From: Bradyrhizobium manausense
GTDB taxonomy: Bacteria; Pseudomonadota; Alphaproteobacteria; Rhizobiales; Xanthobacteraceae
Assembly (NCBI RefSeq): GCF_018130615.1
Contig: NZ_JAFCKB010000001.1
Span: 310,001 to 374,000, forward strand
Reading direction: 5' to 3'
DNA: 64,000 nt
This document shows positions 44,564 through 54,033 of the stretch, piece by piece (positions within the stretch are counted from its first letter, which is position 1; each line of letters opens with the position of its first letter). The position numbers and the translations under genes were made by a program. The notes beneath the pieces were generated by a model. That model was given only the letters and a program-made list of their open reading frames with translations. It made no database searches and was not told where the DNA came from.

Positions 44564-45649
44564 TCAGGCCTCGACCCGCTTGCGCCCGTCGCCGCTGAAC
44601 AAGTGCAGCTTTGAACGCACCGCGGCGACCCGAATCTTCTCACCGATGGCCGGAGCCTCGGTCCCGGGGATGCGGACGATGATCTCGCCCGGCGGTAGCT
44701 CGCCCGGCGTCGCCGCGACGTGCTGCTCTTCCTCGGCACGCGCGCCGTAAACGAAAGTCTCGGCGCCGACGCGCTCGATCGCTTCGACGGTCAGGGACAG
44801 CGCAACGCCGCCGGCCGGGGTCTGGTCGGTGATGACAAAATCCTCCGGCCGGATGCCGAGGATGCCGGCATCGCCCGCACTGCCGCCGAGCTGCGATTTG
44901 ATCTCGTCCGCGCGCGTCGCCATCAGGTTCATCGGCGGCGCGCCGATGAAGGAGGCGACGAAGGTCGTGGCAGGCTTCTCGTAGATTGCCAGCGGATTGC
45001 CGATCTGCTCGACCTGGCCGCCGTTCATCACCACGAGAATGTCGGCGAGCGTCATCGCTTCGAGCTGGTCGTGGGTGACGTAGATCGAGGTGACATTGAG
45101 CCGGCGTTGCAATTTGCGGATCTCGACGCGCATCGCGATGCGCAGCTTGGCGTCGAGGTTGGAGAGCGGCTCGTCGAACAGAAACACTTTCGGCTGGCGC
45201 ACGATGGCGCGGCCCATGGCGACGCGCTGGCGCTGGCCGCCGGAGAGCTGGCGCGGCTTGCGCTCCAGCATGGCCGAGAGCTCCAGCACGCGGGCGGCTT
45301 CCTCGACGCGGGTCTTGATCTCGGCTTCTTTCATGCCGCGATTGCGCAGGCCGTAAGCCATGTTGTTGAAGACGCTCATATGCGGATAGAGCGCGTAGTT
45401 CTGGAACACCATCGCGATGTCGCGATCGGCGGGCTCGACCTGGTTGACGACCTTGCCGCCGATGTCGATCTCGCCACCGGTGACGGTCTCGAGGCCCGCG
45501 ACCATGCGGAGCAGGGTCGACTTGCCGCAGCCGGAGGGGCCGACCAGCACGCAGAACTGACCGTCACCGACATCGACGTTGACGCCCTTGATGGCCTCGA
45601 AGCCGCCGGTGTAGGTCTTGCGGACGTTGCGCAGGGTAACGTTAGCCAT
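44564..45649 (-). CDS. ugpC: Glycerol-3-phosphate ABC transporter ATPase UgpC
   Basis: A 361-residue ABC ATPase of the MalK/UgpC type. Walker [17 protein letters not shown], signature [15 protein letters not shown], Walker [13 protein letters not shown]; the C-terminal MOBE/TOBE domain spans about residues 240-361 ([18 protein letters not shown]). It energises the UgpAE pore. It is the last gene of the ugpBAEC operon, 108 bp after ugpE; the start is at ATG 45649 rather than the more distant ATG at 45712. Confidence 0.95.
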   Translation of the reverse strand: MANVTLRNVRKTYTGGFEAIKGVNVDVGDGQFCVLVGPSGCGKSTLLRMVAGLETVTGGEIDIGGKVVNQVEPADRDIAMVFQNYALYPHMSVFNNMAYGLRNRGMKEAEIKTRVEEAARVLELSAMLERKPRQLSGGQRQRVAMGRAIVRQPKVFLFDEPLSNLDAKLRIAMRVEIRKLQRRLNVTSIYVTHDQLEAMTLADILVVMNGGQVEQIGNPLAIYEKPATTFVASFIGAPPMNLMATRADEIKSQLGGSAGDAGILGIRPEDFVITDQTPAGGVALSLTVEAIERVGAETFVYGARAEEEQHVAATPGELPPGEIIVRIPGTEAPAIGEKIRVAAVRSKLHLFSGDGRKRVEA

Positions 45650-45757
45650 GGGTTTCACCGGCGAATAGCGAATAGGGAGTGGCGAGTAGGGCGCGACCAA
45701 AGAGCAAGGCAACTGCAGCGACCCTATTCGCTGCTCGCCATTCGCAATTCGCGATCA

Positions 45758-46606
45758 TCACTTCTCCGTCTCGACCAGGCCGCGCACGAACAATTTCTGC
45801 ATGGCGACGACGACGAACACCGGCGGCAGCATGGCCAGCACGGCGGTCGCCATCACGATCGGCCATTCGGTCAGCGCGTCGTTGGTGGTCATCATCTTGC
45901 GAATGCCGATCTGGATGGTCTGCATGTCGTCGCGGGTGGTGATCAAAAGCGGCCAGAGATATTGATTCCAGCCGAGGATGAAGAGGATCACGAACAACGC
46001 GGCCATGTTGGTGCGCGACAGCGGCAGCAGCGTATCCCAGAAGAAGCGCAGCGGACCCGCACCGTCGATGCGCGAGGCCTCCAGCAGTTCGTCCGGCACG
46101 GTCATGAAGAACTGGCGGAACAGCAGCGTCGCAGTGGCCGACGCGATCAGCGGCAGCGAAAGGCCGGCATAGCTGTCGAGCATGTGCAGATCGGCCACGA
46201 TCTTGTAGGTCGGATAGATGCGCACCTCGACCGGCAGCATCAGCGTGATGAAGATGAGCCAGAAGATCGGCATCCGCAGGGGAAAGCGGAAATAGACGAT
46301 CGCATAGGCCGAGATGATCGAGATCGCGATCTTGCCGACAGCGACCATCAGCGCCATCACCAGCGAGTTCAGCATCATGTTGCCGACGGGCTCGCGGGTC
46401 GTGCCGCTCGTGCCGACGAAGATGGTCTGGTAGTAGACCTCGAAGAAATGGCCGCCGGGCAGCAGCGACATCTGCCCGTTGGCGATCAGCGCGTTGTCCT
46501 GGGTCGATGCGACGAAGGCGACGTAGACCGGGAAGGCGACGATCGCGATCCCGATCCAGAGGATGATGTGGGCGACGTAGCGTCGAAAGCCCTCTTGCTC
46601 GACCAT
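45758..46606 (-). CDS. ugpE: Glycerol-3-phosphate ABC transporter permease UgpE
   Basis: A 282-residue inner-membrane permease with six helices and the EAA loop (ELLEASRIDGAGPLRFFWDTLLPLSRT) that contacts the ATPase. N-terminal amphipathic start [17 protein letters not shown]. Its ATG overlaps the ugpA stop by one base (TGATG), so they are translationally coupled. Confidence 0.94.
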   Translation of the reverse strand: MVEQEGFRRYVAHIILWIGIAIVAFPVYVAFVASTQDNALIANGQMSLLPGGHFFEVYYQTIFVGTSGTTREPVGNMMLNSLVMALMVAVGKIAISIISAYAIVYFRFPLRMPIFWLIFITLMLPVEVRIYPTYKIVADLHMLDSYAGLSLPLIASATATLLFRQFFMTVPDELLEASRIDGAGPLRFFWDTLLPLSRTNMAALFVILFILGWNQYLWPLLITTRDDMQTIQIGIRKMMTTNDALTEWPIVMATAVLAMLPPVFVVVAMQKLFVRGLVETEK

Positions 46607-47487
46607 CAGTAGGTCACCTTGCGTTCGACGAAGCGGAACTGGATGCCGGTCAGCACGATGACCATGATCATCAGGATCACCGATTGTGCCGCGGAGCTGC
46701 CGAGATTGCCGCCGATCAGGCCGTCGTTATAGACCTTGTAGACCAGCGTCTCCGTCGACTTGCCGGGACCGCCGCGGGTCATGGTGTCGATGATGCCGAA
46801 GGTGTCGAAGAAGGCGTAGACGATGTTGACGACCAGCAGGAAGAAGATGGTCGGCGACAGCAGCGGGAAGGTCACGGTCCAGAACCGCCGCATCGGGCGC
46901 GCGCCGTCGATCGCGGCGGCCTCGAGCACGCTTTTCGGAATGGCTGCGAGGCCCGCGAGGAAGAACAGGAAATTATAGGAGATCTGCTTCCAGGCGGCAG
47001 CGAGGATGACCAGCGTCGCGGCCTGATCGCCATCGAGCAGCGGATTCCATTCGATGCCGGCGGCGCGCAAATAGCGCGACAGCACGCCGAGCGAAGGATG
47101 CAGCATGAACACCCAGAGCACGCCGACCACGGGCGGCGCCACGGCATAGGGCCAGATCAGCAGCGTGCGGTAGATCGCGCCGCCGCGCAAGGGCTTGTCC
47201 GCCATCACCGCCAGCAGCAGCGCCACCGAGAGCGAGGACGCCGCGATCGCAAACGAGAAGAAGAAGGTTCGGACGATCGTCTCGAAATAGGCGGGCTCGC
47301 TGAACAGCTCGACGTAATTCTCGAACCAGACGAAGCTCGTCGAGAGGCCGAAGGCGTCCTGGAGCAGGAAGGACTGGATGACGGCCTGCAAGGCCGGCCA
47401 GTAGAAGAAAATCAGAACGATCGCGAGCTGCGGAGCAACCAGCGCATAGGGCAGTAGCTTTGATCGGAAAATCGGTTGCTTTTGCAT
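46606..47487 (-). CDS. ugpA: Glycerol-3-phosphate ABC transporter permease UgpA
   Basis: A 293-residue permease with six helices. N-terminal helix [20 protein letters not shown] and the EAA motif [18 protein letters not shown] are typical of UgpA. It forms the pore with UgpE. It begins 53 bp after ugpB, behind a strong hairpin that may protect the ugpB message. Confidence 0.95.
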   Translation of the reverse strand: MQKQPIFRSKLLPYALVAPQLAIVLIFFYWPALQAVIQSFLLQDAFGLSTSFVWFENYVELFSEPAYFETIVRTFFFSFAIAASSLSVALLLAVMADKPLRGGAIYRTLLIWPYAVAPPVVGVLWVFMLHPSLGVLSRYLRAAGIEWNPLLDGDQAATLVILAAAWKQISYNFLFFLAGLAAIPKSVLEAAAIDGARPMRRFWTVTFPLLSPTIFFLLVVNIVYAFFDTFGIIDTMTRGGPGKSTETLVYKVYNDGLIGGNLGSSAAQSVILMIMVIVLTGIQFRFVERKVTY

Positions 47488-47495
47488 GATGGGTG

Positions 47496-47533
47496 GCGCC
47501 GGCGGGCTGCTCGACGTTGCGGCCCGCCGGCGC
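47496..47533 (-). promoter_or_regulatory. Intercistronic hairpin between ugpB and ugpA
   Basis: Perfect 12-bp stem GCGCCGGCGGGC / GCCCGCCGGCGC without a following T-run. Placed directly after the binding-protein gene, it probably slows 3' decay so that more UgpB than membrane parts is made, as seen in other binding-protein operons. Confidence 0.7.
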
Positions 47534-47540
47534 GTGCGCC

Positions 47541-48857
47541 TTATTTTACGGCGGTCTTTTCGAACTGACGCAGCATGGTGTTGCCGCGTTCGACGGAGGC
47601 ATCGAGCGCCTGCTTGGCGGTCTTCTTGCCGGCGAGCGCCTGCTCGATCTCTTCCGCCCAGACGTCACGCAGCTGGACCATGTTGCCGAGGCGCAGGCCG
47701 CGGGAGTTCTCGGTCGGCTCCTTGTTGGTCAGCTCGAGCAGGGGGGTCTCGAGATAAGGCTGGTCCTTGTAGAAGCCCTCGGCCTTGGCCTTGTCATAGG
47801 CGGCCTTGGTGATCGGCAGATAGCCCGAGGCCTTGTGGATGTAGACCTGACGATCGGTGTCAGAGAGGAAAGTCAGGAATTTCGCCACGCCCTTGTATTC
47901 GTCGGCCGACTTGCCGCCCATCACCCAGAGCGAAGCACCGCCGATGATCGAGTTCTGCGGCGCGCCCTTGACGTCCGGATAGTATGGCATCGGCGCAGCG
48001 GTGAAGTTGAACTTGGCCTGCGCCTTGACGTTGCCGAAGAAGGCCGACGAGGTCAGGTAGATGGCGCACTCACCCGAGGTGAAGCGGCCTTCGCCCTGGT
48101 TGGTGCGGCCGGCGTAGTCGTAGGTCTTGTCCTTCTGCAGCTCGACCAGCTTCTCGAGATGCTTGACCTGGAGCGGCGCGTTGAACTCGAGCTTGGTGTC
48201 GAAGCCGTCGAGGCCATTCGCCTTGCTCGCGAGCGGCACGTTGTGCCAGGCCGAGAGCTGCTCGAGATTGACCCAGGTGACCCAGGAGTTGGAGAAGCCG
48301 CAGGTCGGATGGCCGTTGTCGTGCAGCTTCTTGGCGACCTCGAACACTTCAGGCCAGGTCTTCGGGATCTCGGCGTTGACCTTCTTCAGCTCGTCGAGAT
48401 TGATCCACATGACGGTCGACGACGAGTTGAAGGGAAACGACAGCATCTCGCCCTTCGAGGTCGAGTAGTAGCCGGTGATCGCGGACAGATAGTTCTTCGG
48501 ATCGAACTTCTCGCCGGCCTCCTGCATCATCTTGTAGACGGGCTTCACGGCGCCGGTCGCGGCCATCATGGTCGCGGTGCCGACTTCGAACACCTGCATG
48601 ATGTGCGGAGCGTTGCCGGCACGGAATGCCGCGATGCCTGCGTTCATGGTGTCGGGATAGCTGCCCTTGTAGGTCGGGACGACCTTGTAGTCGCTCTGCG
48701 ACGCATTGAAGTCGTTGGCGAGCTTGACGATGACGTCGTTGTTCGCGCCCGTCATCGCGTGCCACCATTGGATTTCAGTGATCGCCAGCGCCGGCGAAGC
48801 CGTCAGGCCGACCGTGACCGCAAATGCGGCAGCCGCCCCAAAATGTCGAAGAGCCAT
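47541..48857 (-). CDS. ugpB: Glycerol-3-phosphate periplasmic binding protein UgpB
   Basis: A 438-residue substrate-binding protein. Signal peptide [20 protein letters not shown] with cleavage near ALA. The mature start [16 protein letters not shown] and the segments [20 protein letters not shown] and [18 protein letters not shown] are those of UgpB. It captures sn-glycerol-3-phosphate or glycerophosphodiesters. It is the first gene of ugpBAEC; the leader has three short tandem repeats and, further up, a Pho-box-like site. The frame is open to 49286, but the upstream part is not coding. Confidence 0.96.
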   Translation of the reverse strand: MALRHFGAAAAFAVTVGLTASPALAITEIQWWHAMTGANNDVIVKLANDFNASQSDYKVVPTYKGSYPDTMNAGIAAFRAGNAPHIMQVFEVGTATMMAATGAVKPVYKMMQEAGEKFDPKNYLSAITGYYSTSKGEMLSFPFNSSSTVMWINLDELKKVNAEIPKTWPEVFEVAKKLHDNGHPTCGFSNSWVTWVNLEQLSAWHNVPLASKANGLDGFDTKLEFNAPLQVKHLEKLVELQKDKTYDYAGRTNQGEGRFTSGECAIYLTSSAFFGNVKAQAKFNFTAAPMPYYPDVKGAPQNSIIGGASLWVMGGKSADEYKGVAKFLTFLSDTDRQVYIHKASGYLPITKAAYDKAKAEGFYKDQPYLETPLLELTNKEPTENSRGLRLGNMVQLRDVWAEEIEQALAGKKTAKQALDASVERGNTMLRQFEKTAVK

Positions 48858-48870
48858 CAAGTAAACCTCC

Positions 48871-48903
48871 CTTAGCCGTCCCTTTAGCCGTCCCTTGGCC
48901 GTC
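48871..48903. repeat. Three short tandem repeats in the ugpB leader
   Basis: CTTAGCCGTCC, CTTTAGCCGTCC and CTTGGCCGTC in a row, directly before the ribosome site of ugpB (minus strand GGACGGCTAAGGGAGG). They may be slippage-derived or bind a factor. Confidence 0.75.
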
Positions 48904-48932
48904 AAAAAGATCGCTTGCGCTAGCAGCGCCAT

Positions 48933-48950
48933 ATGACGTTCACATGACTG
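48933..48950 (-). promoter_or_regulatory. Candidate Pho box upstream of ugpB
   Basis: Minus strand CAGTCAT-GTGA-ACGTCAT, two 7-base direct repeats with a 4-base spacer, against the consensus CTGTCAT-N4-CTGTCAT (6/7 and 5/7 matches). Spacing and location, about 75 bp before the ATG, fit PhoB control of the ugp operon under phosphate starvation. Confidence 0.65.
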
Positions 48951-49089
48951 TGTAAGCGGCCGAAACGAAAGCGGCAAGCGCTGGAAAAGGGAAGCCATCA
49001 AATAGGCGAACGCGCCCCGCGCAGCCGGCGTCGTTCGCGGTGCACATTTGTGCCCGCGCCGCAGTGCGGCATCGCTGTTGAGGCTGACC

Positions 49090-50295
49090 CTAGCGCTTGC
49101 GCTCGGGGCCGCAGACCACGCCCTTTGCGACCATCGCGTCGATCTCCGCCCTGGAGTAGCCGAACTCGCCCAGCACCTCCTGGGAGTGTTGGCTGAACTT
49201 CGGCGGCAGGCGGCGGAGGCTCGGCTTGCTGCGATCGAGCCGGATTGGCGAGGCCACGCCCTTGTACCAGTCCTTCTCGATGACATCGCCGCGGGCGATC
49301 GTATGCGGATTGGTCAGCGCCTGGTCGATCTTCTGCACCGGGCCTGCGGGCAGGCCGGCGGCGAGCAGGCGATTGCACAGCGGCTCGGCCTCGTGCTGGC
49401 TGAACACCGCGGCCAGCTCGGCGCGTAGCGCTTCGCGATTGGCGATGCGGTCCTTGTTGCGGGCAAAGCGCGGGTCGGTGCCGAGCTCGGGCTTGCCGAT
49501 CTCCTTGGCGAGCTTGCGGAAGGTGCCGTCATTGCCGACGCCGATGAAGATGTCGTCGGTCTTGGTCGGAAAGATCGCGTAAGGCACGAGATTCGGATGC
49601 TCGTTGCCGGTCAGCCCGGGCGGCTTGCCATGCATGAAATAATTCGCGGTGTGCGGATGCATGATGGCGAGGCCGGTCTCGTACAGCGTCGTCTCCAGGA
49701 ACTGGCCCTTGCCGGAGCGCTGCCGCTCCGACAGCGCCATCAGGATGCCGATCGCGGCGTAAAGCCCGGTGGTGATGTCGACCAGGGGCACGCCGATCCG
49801 CATCGGACCGCTTTCGGGTGAGCCGGTGGCCGCGATCATGCCGGTCATGGCCTGGATGATGGCGTCATAGCCGGGATTGCCGCCACGCGGGCCGTCGGCG
49901 CCGAAGCCGCAAATCCGGCAATGCACGAGGCACGGAAATTTCTCGCGGAGCACATCGTTGCCGATGCCCCATTTCTCCAGCGTGCCCGGTTTGAAATTCT
50001 CGATCAGGACGTCGGCCGTCTCCAGCATCTTCAGCAGCACGACGCGGCCGCCCTCGGAGGCGAGGTCAAGGCCGATCGAGCGCTTGTTGCGGTTGATGCC
50101 GATGAAATAGGCGGCGTCCTCCTCGTGGAAGGGAGGGCCCCATTCGCGCACCTCGTCGCCTGCGGGCGGCTCGACCTTGATCACGTCGGCGCCGTGGTCG
50201 GCGAGGATCTGGGTGCAGTAGGGACCGCCAAGCACGCGGGTGAGATCGATGACGCGCAGCCCGCTCATTGCCCCCAAAACGGCTTCAGAACTCAT
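49090..50295 (-). CDS. CaiB/BaiF family class III CoA transferase
   Basis: A 401-residue family III CoA transferase. N-terminal SGLRVIDLTRVLGGPYCTQILADHGADVIKVE is split by the usual conserved segments; next are NRNKRSIGLDL and the catalytic Asp region (GNPGYDAIIQAMTGM). Such enzymes swap CoA between acids such as formate, oxalate, carnitine or succinate; the pair used here is not evident. The start at ATG 50295 is chosen over the unsupported upstream extension to 50457. Confidence 0.93.
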   Translation of the reverse strand: MSSEAVLGAMSGLRVIDLTRVLGGPYCTQILADHGADVIKVEPPAGDEVREWGPPFHEEDAAYFIGINRNKRSIGLDLASEGGRVVLLKMLETADVLIENFKPGTLEKWGIGNDVLREKFPCLVHCRICGFGADGPRGGNPGYDAIIQAMTGMIAATGSPESGPMRIGVPLVDITTGLYAAIGILMALSERQRSGKGQFLETTLYETGLAIMHPHTANYFMHGKPPGLTGNEHPNLVPYAIFPTKTDDIFIGVGNDGTFRKLAKEIGKPELGTDPRFARNKDRIANREALRAELAAVFSQHEAEPLCNRLLAAGLPAGPVQKIDQALTNPHTIARGDVIEKDWYKGVASPIRLDRSKPSLRRLPPKFSQHSQEVLGEFGYSRAEIDAMVAKGVVCGPERKR

Positions 50296-50469
50296 GCCTT
50301 CGCTTCCCCTGTGTCGATATTTGAGCACAGGCCTAGCGAGGTTCACCCAAGCCAGCAATGGCTTGTTGCGTAGGGGCGTATGCACCGCAGGCGGCAATCC
50401 CGCAGCGTGGCAAATCAAAGGAAACGGCCGGCCCGAGGGGGATCTCGGGCCAGCCAATCCACCGTCAGA

Positions 50470-50895
50470 TCAGACGACCGTCAGGCGAACGTCGACATTG
50501 CCGCGCGTCGCGTTGGAGTACGGGCACACCTGGTGCGCCTTCTCGACCAGCGCTTCGGCATCGGCGCGGGAAAGACCCGGCAGCGAGACGGCGAGATCGA
50601 TGTCGAGACCGAAGCCGCCGGCCGAGCGCGGGCCGATGCCGACGGTCGAGGTGACGGTGGCGTCGGCGGGAACCTTCGGACCGCCCTGCGAGGCCACAAA
50701 CTTCATCGCGCCGATGAAGCAGGCGGCATAGCCGGCCGCAAACAGCTGTTCGGGATTGTTGCCGGCGCCACCGCCGCCGCCGAGCTCCTTCGGCGTGGTG
50801 AGCTTGACGTCGAGGGCGCCGTCGAGGGTCGCAGCATGGCCGTCGCGGCCGCCGGTGGCTTTTGCGCTGGTCTTGTAGAGGACGTTCACGGACAT
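50470..50895 (-). CDS. ohr: Organic hydroperoxide resistance protein (Ohr)
   Basis: A 141-residue OsmC/Ohr-fold peroxidase. Both reactive cysteines are present: the first in [12 protein letters not shown] and the second in [29 protein letters not shown] is diagnostic for Ohr. It detoxifies organic and fatty-acid hydroperoxides. Start at ATG 50895. It is divergent from ohrR with 157 bp between, holding inverted repeats suited to OhrR binding. Confidence 0.95.
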   Translation of the reverse strand: MSVNVLYKTSAKATGGRDGHAATLDGALDVKLTTPKELGGGGGAGNNPEQLFAAGYAACFIGAMKFVASQGGPKVPADATVTSTVGIGPRSAGGFGLDIDLAVSLPGLSRADAEALVEKAHQVCPYSNATRGNVDVRLTVV

Positions 50896-50939
50896 TTTCG
50901 TCTCCTCAGGGGGGGCTTCGGGTTGGGGCGCATGCTGTA

Positions 50940-51000
50940 TTGCAAACAATTAGATTGCGTGCAATCGAATTTTGCATGTCTCACATTTAATTGTTCGCAA
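50940..51000. promoter_or_regulatory. OhrR operator region between ohr and ohrR
   Basis: Inverted half-sites TTGCAAACAATTA (50940-50952) and TAATTGTTCGCAA (50988-51000) flank a short perfect-armed palindrome GATTGC-GT-GCAATC (50953-50966). The AT-rich TTGCNAACAATT text is that of known OhrR operators. Confidence 0.75.
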
Positions 51001-51052
51001 TTGAATGTGCGGCCGGCCGGTCCCAGAATGGGAGAAACGCGCGAGATTCTCT

Positions 51053-51511
51053 ATGGCCCGGAAATTATCGACCCTCGATCCGCAACGCCTCGACAACCAG
51101 ATCTGCTTCGCTGTGTATTCGGCCGCGCACGCCTTCAACCGCGTCTACAAGCCGCTGCTGGACCGGCTCGGCCTGACTTATCCGCAATATCTGGTGATGC
51201 TGGTGCTGTGGGAGCGCGACGACGTGCCGGTGAAGGACATCGGCGAGAAGCTGTTTCTCGATTCGGGCACGCTGACGCCGCTGTTGAAGCGGCTCGAGGC
51301 CGCGCATCTGGTCAAGCGCACGCGCTCGAGCGAGGACGAGCGTCAGGTTCTGATCGCGCTGACACCGCAGGGCCATGCGCTGAAGGAGAAGGCGCGCAGC
51401 GTCCCGCAGTCGATCCTGGCGGCCTCGGAGTGCTCGGTCTCGGAGCTGGTCGCGATGAAGGACGAGATCGTCGCGCTAAGGGATCGGCTGAATGCGGTGA
51501 TTGGGGAGTAG
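51053..51511 (+). CDS. ohrR: Organic hydroperoxide sensor-repressor OhrR
   Basis: A 152-residue MarR-type repressor. The sensing Cys18 is in [18 protein letters not shown], and a second Cys127 in AASECSV makes it the 2-Cys type, in which oxidation leads to an intersubunit disulfide. The winged helix is [21 protein letters not shown] with [16 protein letters not shown]. It represses the divergent ohr until organic peroxide oxidises it. ATG at 51053 chosen; the frame is open from 51005. Confidence 0.95.
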   Translation: MARKLSTLDPQRLDNQICFAVYSAAHAFNRVYKPLLDRLGLTYPQYLVMLVLWERDDVPVKDIGEKLFLDSGTLTPLLKRLEAAHLVKRTRSSEDERQVLIALTPQGHALKEKARSVPQSILAASECSVSELVAMKDEIVALRDRLNAVIGE

Positions 51512-51528
51512 GCCCCGGACACGCACGA

Positions 51529-51765
51529 TCAGAAATGCTTTTTGGCGAACGCGCGACCAGAGCCAGATTTCAGATATCGCTCGAATGCGACAGCGCGTGC
51601 GGCGTCATCGAAAGCGAAATACGTTCGAATTCGCCAGGGCCCATATTTTGACGTGTGCGGCACCTCGCCGGCATTGTGTTTTGCCAGGCGCGCTCTCAGG
51701 TCGTCGGTGATGCCGACGTAAAAGTGCTCGGAGTCGACGCTTTCGAGGATATAGACGTATTTCAT
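51529..51765 (-). CDS. GIY-YIG nuclease family protein
   Basis: A 78-residue single-domain protein of the GIY-YIG fold. The motif halves are YVYILES (for GIY) and FYVGITDDLRARLAKHNAG (for YIG, with the conserved Arg). Also typical: AFERYLKSGSGRAFAKKH. Small members of this family are widespread in rhizobia; biochemical roles are mostly unknown. It lies 17 bp from the convergent ohrR end and near a large inverted repeat and tRNA-Ala. Confidence 0.88.
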   Translation of the reverse strand: MKYVYILESVDSEHFYVGITDDLRARLAKHNAGEVPHTSKYGPWRIRTYFAFDDAARAVAFERYLKSGSGRAFAKKHF

Positions 51766-51867
51766 TCTGCTTCCTTCCCTGAGGGTAGATTAGCAGATCC
51801 GAGACACGTTTACGGTGTTGCTACTGTCCACCAACACGACAGTGGGGATATCGGCCAGTCCGCCGTC

Positions 51868-51955
51868 GCCCTTCGGGCTTTGGCGGGACAGCCTTCGCTC
51901 ACTTCGCTACGAGGGACTTCCCGGGCTTGCCCAGCCGTAGCTCGCGAAGCGAGCG
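51868..51955. repeat. Dispersed inverted repeat next to tRNA-Ala
   Basis: Arms AGCCTTCGCTCACTTCGCTA and TCGCGAAGCGAGCGAAGGCT with a central TTCCCGGGCTTGCCCAGCC. It occupies the space between the GIY-YIG gene and the 3' end of tRNA-Ala, where the long hairpin could end tRNA transcription. Confidence 0.75.
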
Positions 51956-51960
51956 AAGGC

Positions 51961-52036
<76 letters not shown>

Positions 52037-52128
52037 TTTAGTCTTGGGACGATCCCGAGGGGATCACTCCCGACCGGCGAGCCTGGTGACTCGCGCGGTG
52101 CACCCTTTTTCACAGATCGGTGCTGATC

Positions 52129-52536
52129 TCAAGTCTCTTCATCACCTCCGACATCACCAATGATGTCGGTCACGTCCTCATCGCCTTCTTCTTCGTCGGC
52201 AATGAAGGTCGAATCATCATCGTCGTCGTCGTCGAGGGTCTCGTCGACCTCGATATCGTCCTCGGATTCGGGGACGACGGCCTTCACCTTGCCGGTGTTC
52301 TCCTCGGCATCGGCCTCTTCCAGCGAGACCTCTTCGACCTCGGCCGGCTCCGGCGTGTTGTCTGCGGCTGCGGCGTGACGGGCTTCGGCGCCGCGGGTCG
52401 CGCGGGCCGGCGCCACGGGCGCGATCGGCACAACCTCGCCGGTATAGGGCGAGATCACCGGATTCTTGTTGAGGTCGTAGAACTTCTTGCCCGTGGTCGG
52501 GCAAATACGTTTGGTTCCGAGTTCGGACTTGGCCAC
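52129..52536 (-). CDS. TIGR02300 / FYDLN-acid family protein
   Basis: A 135-residue protein with the signature KRICPTTGKKFYDLNKNPVI at the N-terminus, then PYTGEVVP, and a very acidic C-terminal half (VDETLDDDDDDDSTF and more Asp/Glu). The N-terminal Cys-Pro pair may be part of a degenerate zinc-ribbon-like fold. The family is confined to alphaproteobacteria and lacks a known function. It is divergent from aroA. Confidence 0.93.
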   Translation of the reverse strand: MAKSELGTKRICPTTGKKFYDLNKNPVISPYTGEVVPIAPVAPARATRGAEARHAAAADNTPEPAEVEEVSLEEADAEENTGKVKAVVPESEDDIEVDETLDDDDDDDSTFIADEEEGDEDVTDIIGDVGGDEET

Positions 52537-52695
52537 GGCAGAGGAATCCTGGGAATGTCTGAAAAGCGGTGCTTCACTTGGCTAGTTGGCGGCCCGCTGT
52601 CAATAGCGCATTACGGAAGAAAGACATGCCCGTGACGGCGGGCGGACCATGTGGTACCTGCCCGCAGCCCTACAGGGCCATCCAAGGACACAATC

Positions 52696-54033
52696 TTGAC
52701 CCATTCCGATAAGCCGACACCGCTGACGTCGCGCTCAAGCGGCCCCCTGACCGGGAAAGTACGGGTGCCCGGGGACAAGTCGATCTCGCACCGGGCCCTC
52801 ATCCTCGGCGCGCTGGCGGTCGGCGAGACCCGGATAACGGGCCTCCTCGAGGGCGAGGACGTCCTCAACACCGCCAAATCGATGCAGGCGCTCGGCGCCA
52901 AGGTCGAGCGCACCGGCGATTTCGCCTGGAAGGTCCAGGGTGTGGGCGTTGGAGGCTTTGCCCAGCCCAAGGCGGCGCTGGATTTCGGCAACTCCGGCAC
53001 CGGTTGCCGGCTGGTCATGGGCGCCGTCGCCGGCTGCCCGATCTCGGCGGTGTTCGATGGCGACGCCTCGCTGCGCAGCCGCCCCATGCGCCGGATTCTC
53101 GACCCGCTCGAAAAGATGGGCGCCAAGGTGGTCTCCGGCGGCGAGGGCGGCCGCCTGCCGCTGACCGTCCAGGGCGCGCGTGATCCGCTGCCGATCACCT
53201 ACAAGACCCCGGTCGCCTCGGCCCAGATCAAGTCCGCCGTGCTGCTGGCGGGGCTGTCTGCGCCGGGCACCACGACGGTGATCGAGAGCGAGGCCAGCCG
53301 CGACCATACCGAGCTGATGCTGAAGCACTTTGGTGCTGATATCACCTCGGTCGCCGAGGGGGCTCACGGCCGTCGCATCTCGCTGGTCGGCCAGCCCGAG
53401 TTGCACGGCGCCACTGTCATCGTGCCCGCCGATCCGTCTTCTGCGGCCTTTCCGGTCGTCGCGGCGCTGATTGTCGAAGGCTCCGATGTCGTTCTTTCCG
53501 ACGTGATGACCAATCCGCTGCGCATCGGCCTTTTCACGACGCTGCGTGAAATGGGCGCTTCCATCGAGGAGAGCGACGTGCGCGGCGATGCCGGCGAGCC
53601 GATGGCGCGCCTGCGCGTGCGCGCGTCAAAACTGCGCGGGGTCGAGGTGCCGCCGGAGCGCGCGCCGTCGATGATCGATGAATATCTGGTGCTGGCGGTC
53701 GCGGCTTCCTTTGCCGAAGGCACGACCATCATGCGCGGGCTGCAAGAGCTGCGCGTCAAGGAATCCGATCGGCTCGAGGCCACCGCGGACATGCTCCGCG
53801 TCAATGGCGTGAAGGTCACTGTTTCCGGCGACGATCTGATCGTCGAGGGCCGCGGGCATGTCCCCGGCGGCGGCACCGTCGCCACGCATATGGACCACCG
53901 CATCGCGATGTCGGCGCTAGTGATGGGCTGCGCATCCGATCAGCCCGTAACCGTAGATGACACCGCCTTCATCGCCACCAGTTTCCCGGACTTCATTCCG
54001 ATGATGCGGTCGCTGGGGGCCGAGTTTTCATGA
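52696..54033 (+). CDS. aroA: 3-phosphoshikimate 1-carboxyvinyltransferase (EPSP synthase)
   Basis: A 445-residue EPSP synthase, sixth step of the shikimate pathway. It is of the class II (CP4-like) type by its text: [46 protein letters not shown]. Position 101 (GNSGT) is Gly where the glyphosate-tolerant CP4 enzyme has Ala, so it is likely more sensitive than CP4. I place the start at a TTG at 52696, with AAGGA 7 bases upstream, giving THSDKPTPL; no ATG fits. It overlaps cmk by 4 bp (ATGA). Confidence 0.95.
   Translation: MTHSDKPTPLTSRSSGPLTGKVRVPGDKSISHRALILGALAVGETRITGLLEGEDVLNTAKSMQALGAKVERTGDFAWKVQGVGVGGFAQPKAALDFGNSGTGCRLVMGAVAGCPISAVFDGDASLRSRPMRRILDPLEKMGAKVVSGGEGGRLPLTVQGARDPLPITYKTPVASAQIKSAVLLAGLSAPGTTTVIESEASRDHTELMLKHFGADITSVAEGAHGRRISLVGQPELHGATVIVPADPSSAAFPVVAALIVEGSDVVLSDVMTNPLRIGLFTTLREMGASIEESDVRGDAGEPMARLRVRASKLRGVEVPPERAPSMIDEYLVLAVAASFAEGTTIMRGLQELRVKESDRLEATADMLRVNGVKVTVSGDDLIVEGRGHVPGGGTVATHMDHRIAMSALVMGCASDQPVTVDDTAFIATSFPDFIPMMRSLGAEFS

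Noticed and set aside
44720-46612. 630-codon open frame opposite ugpC and ugpE
   Set aside because: Antisense shadow of two certain genes, with low-complexity text and no ribosome site.
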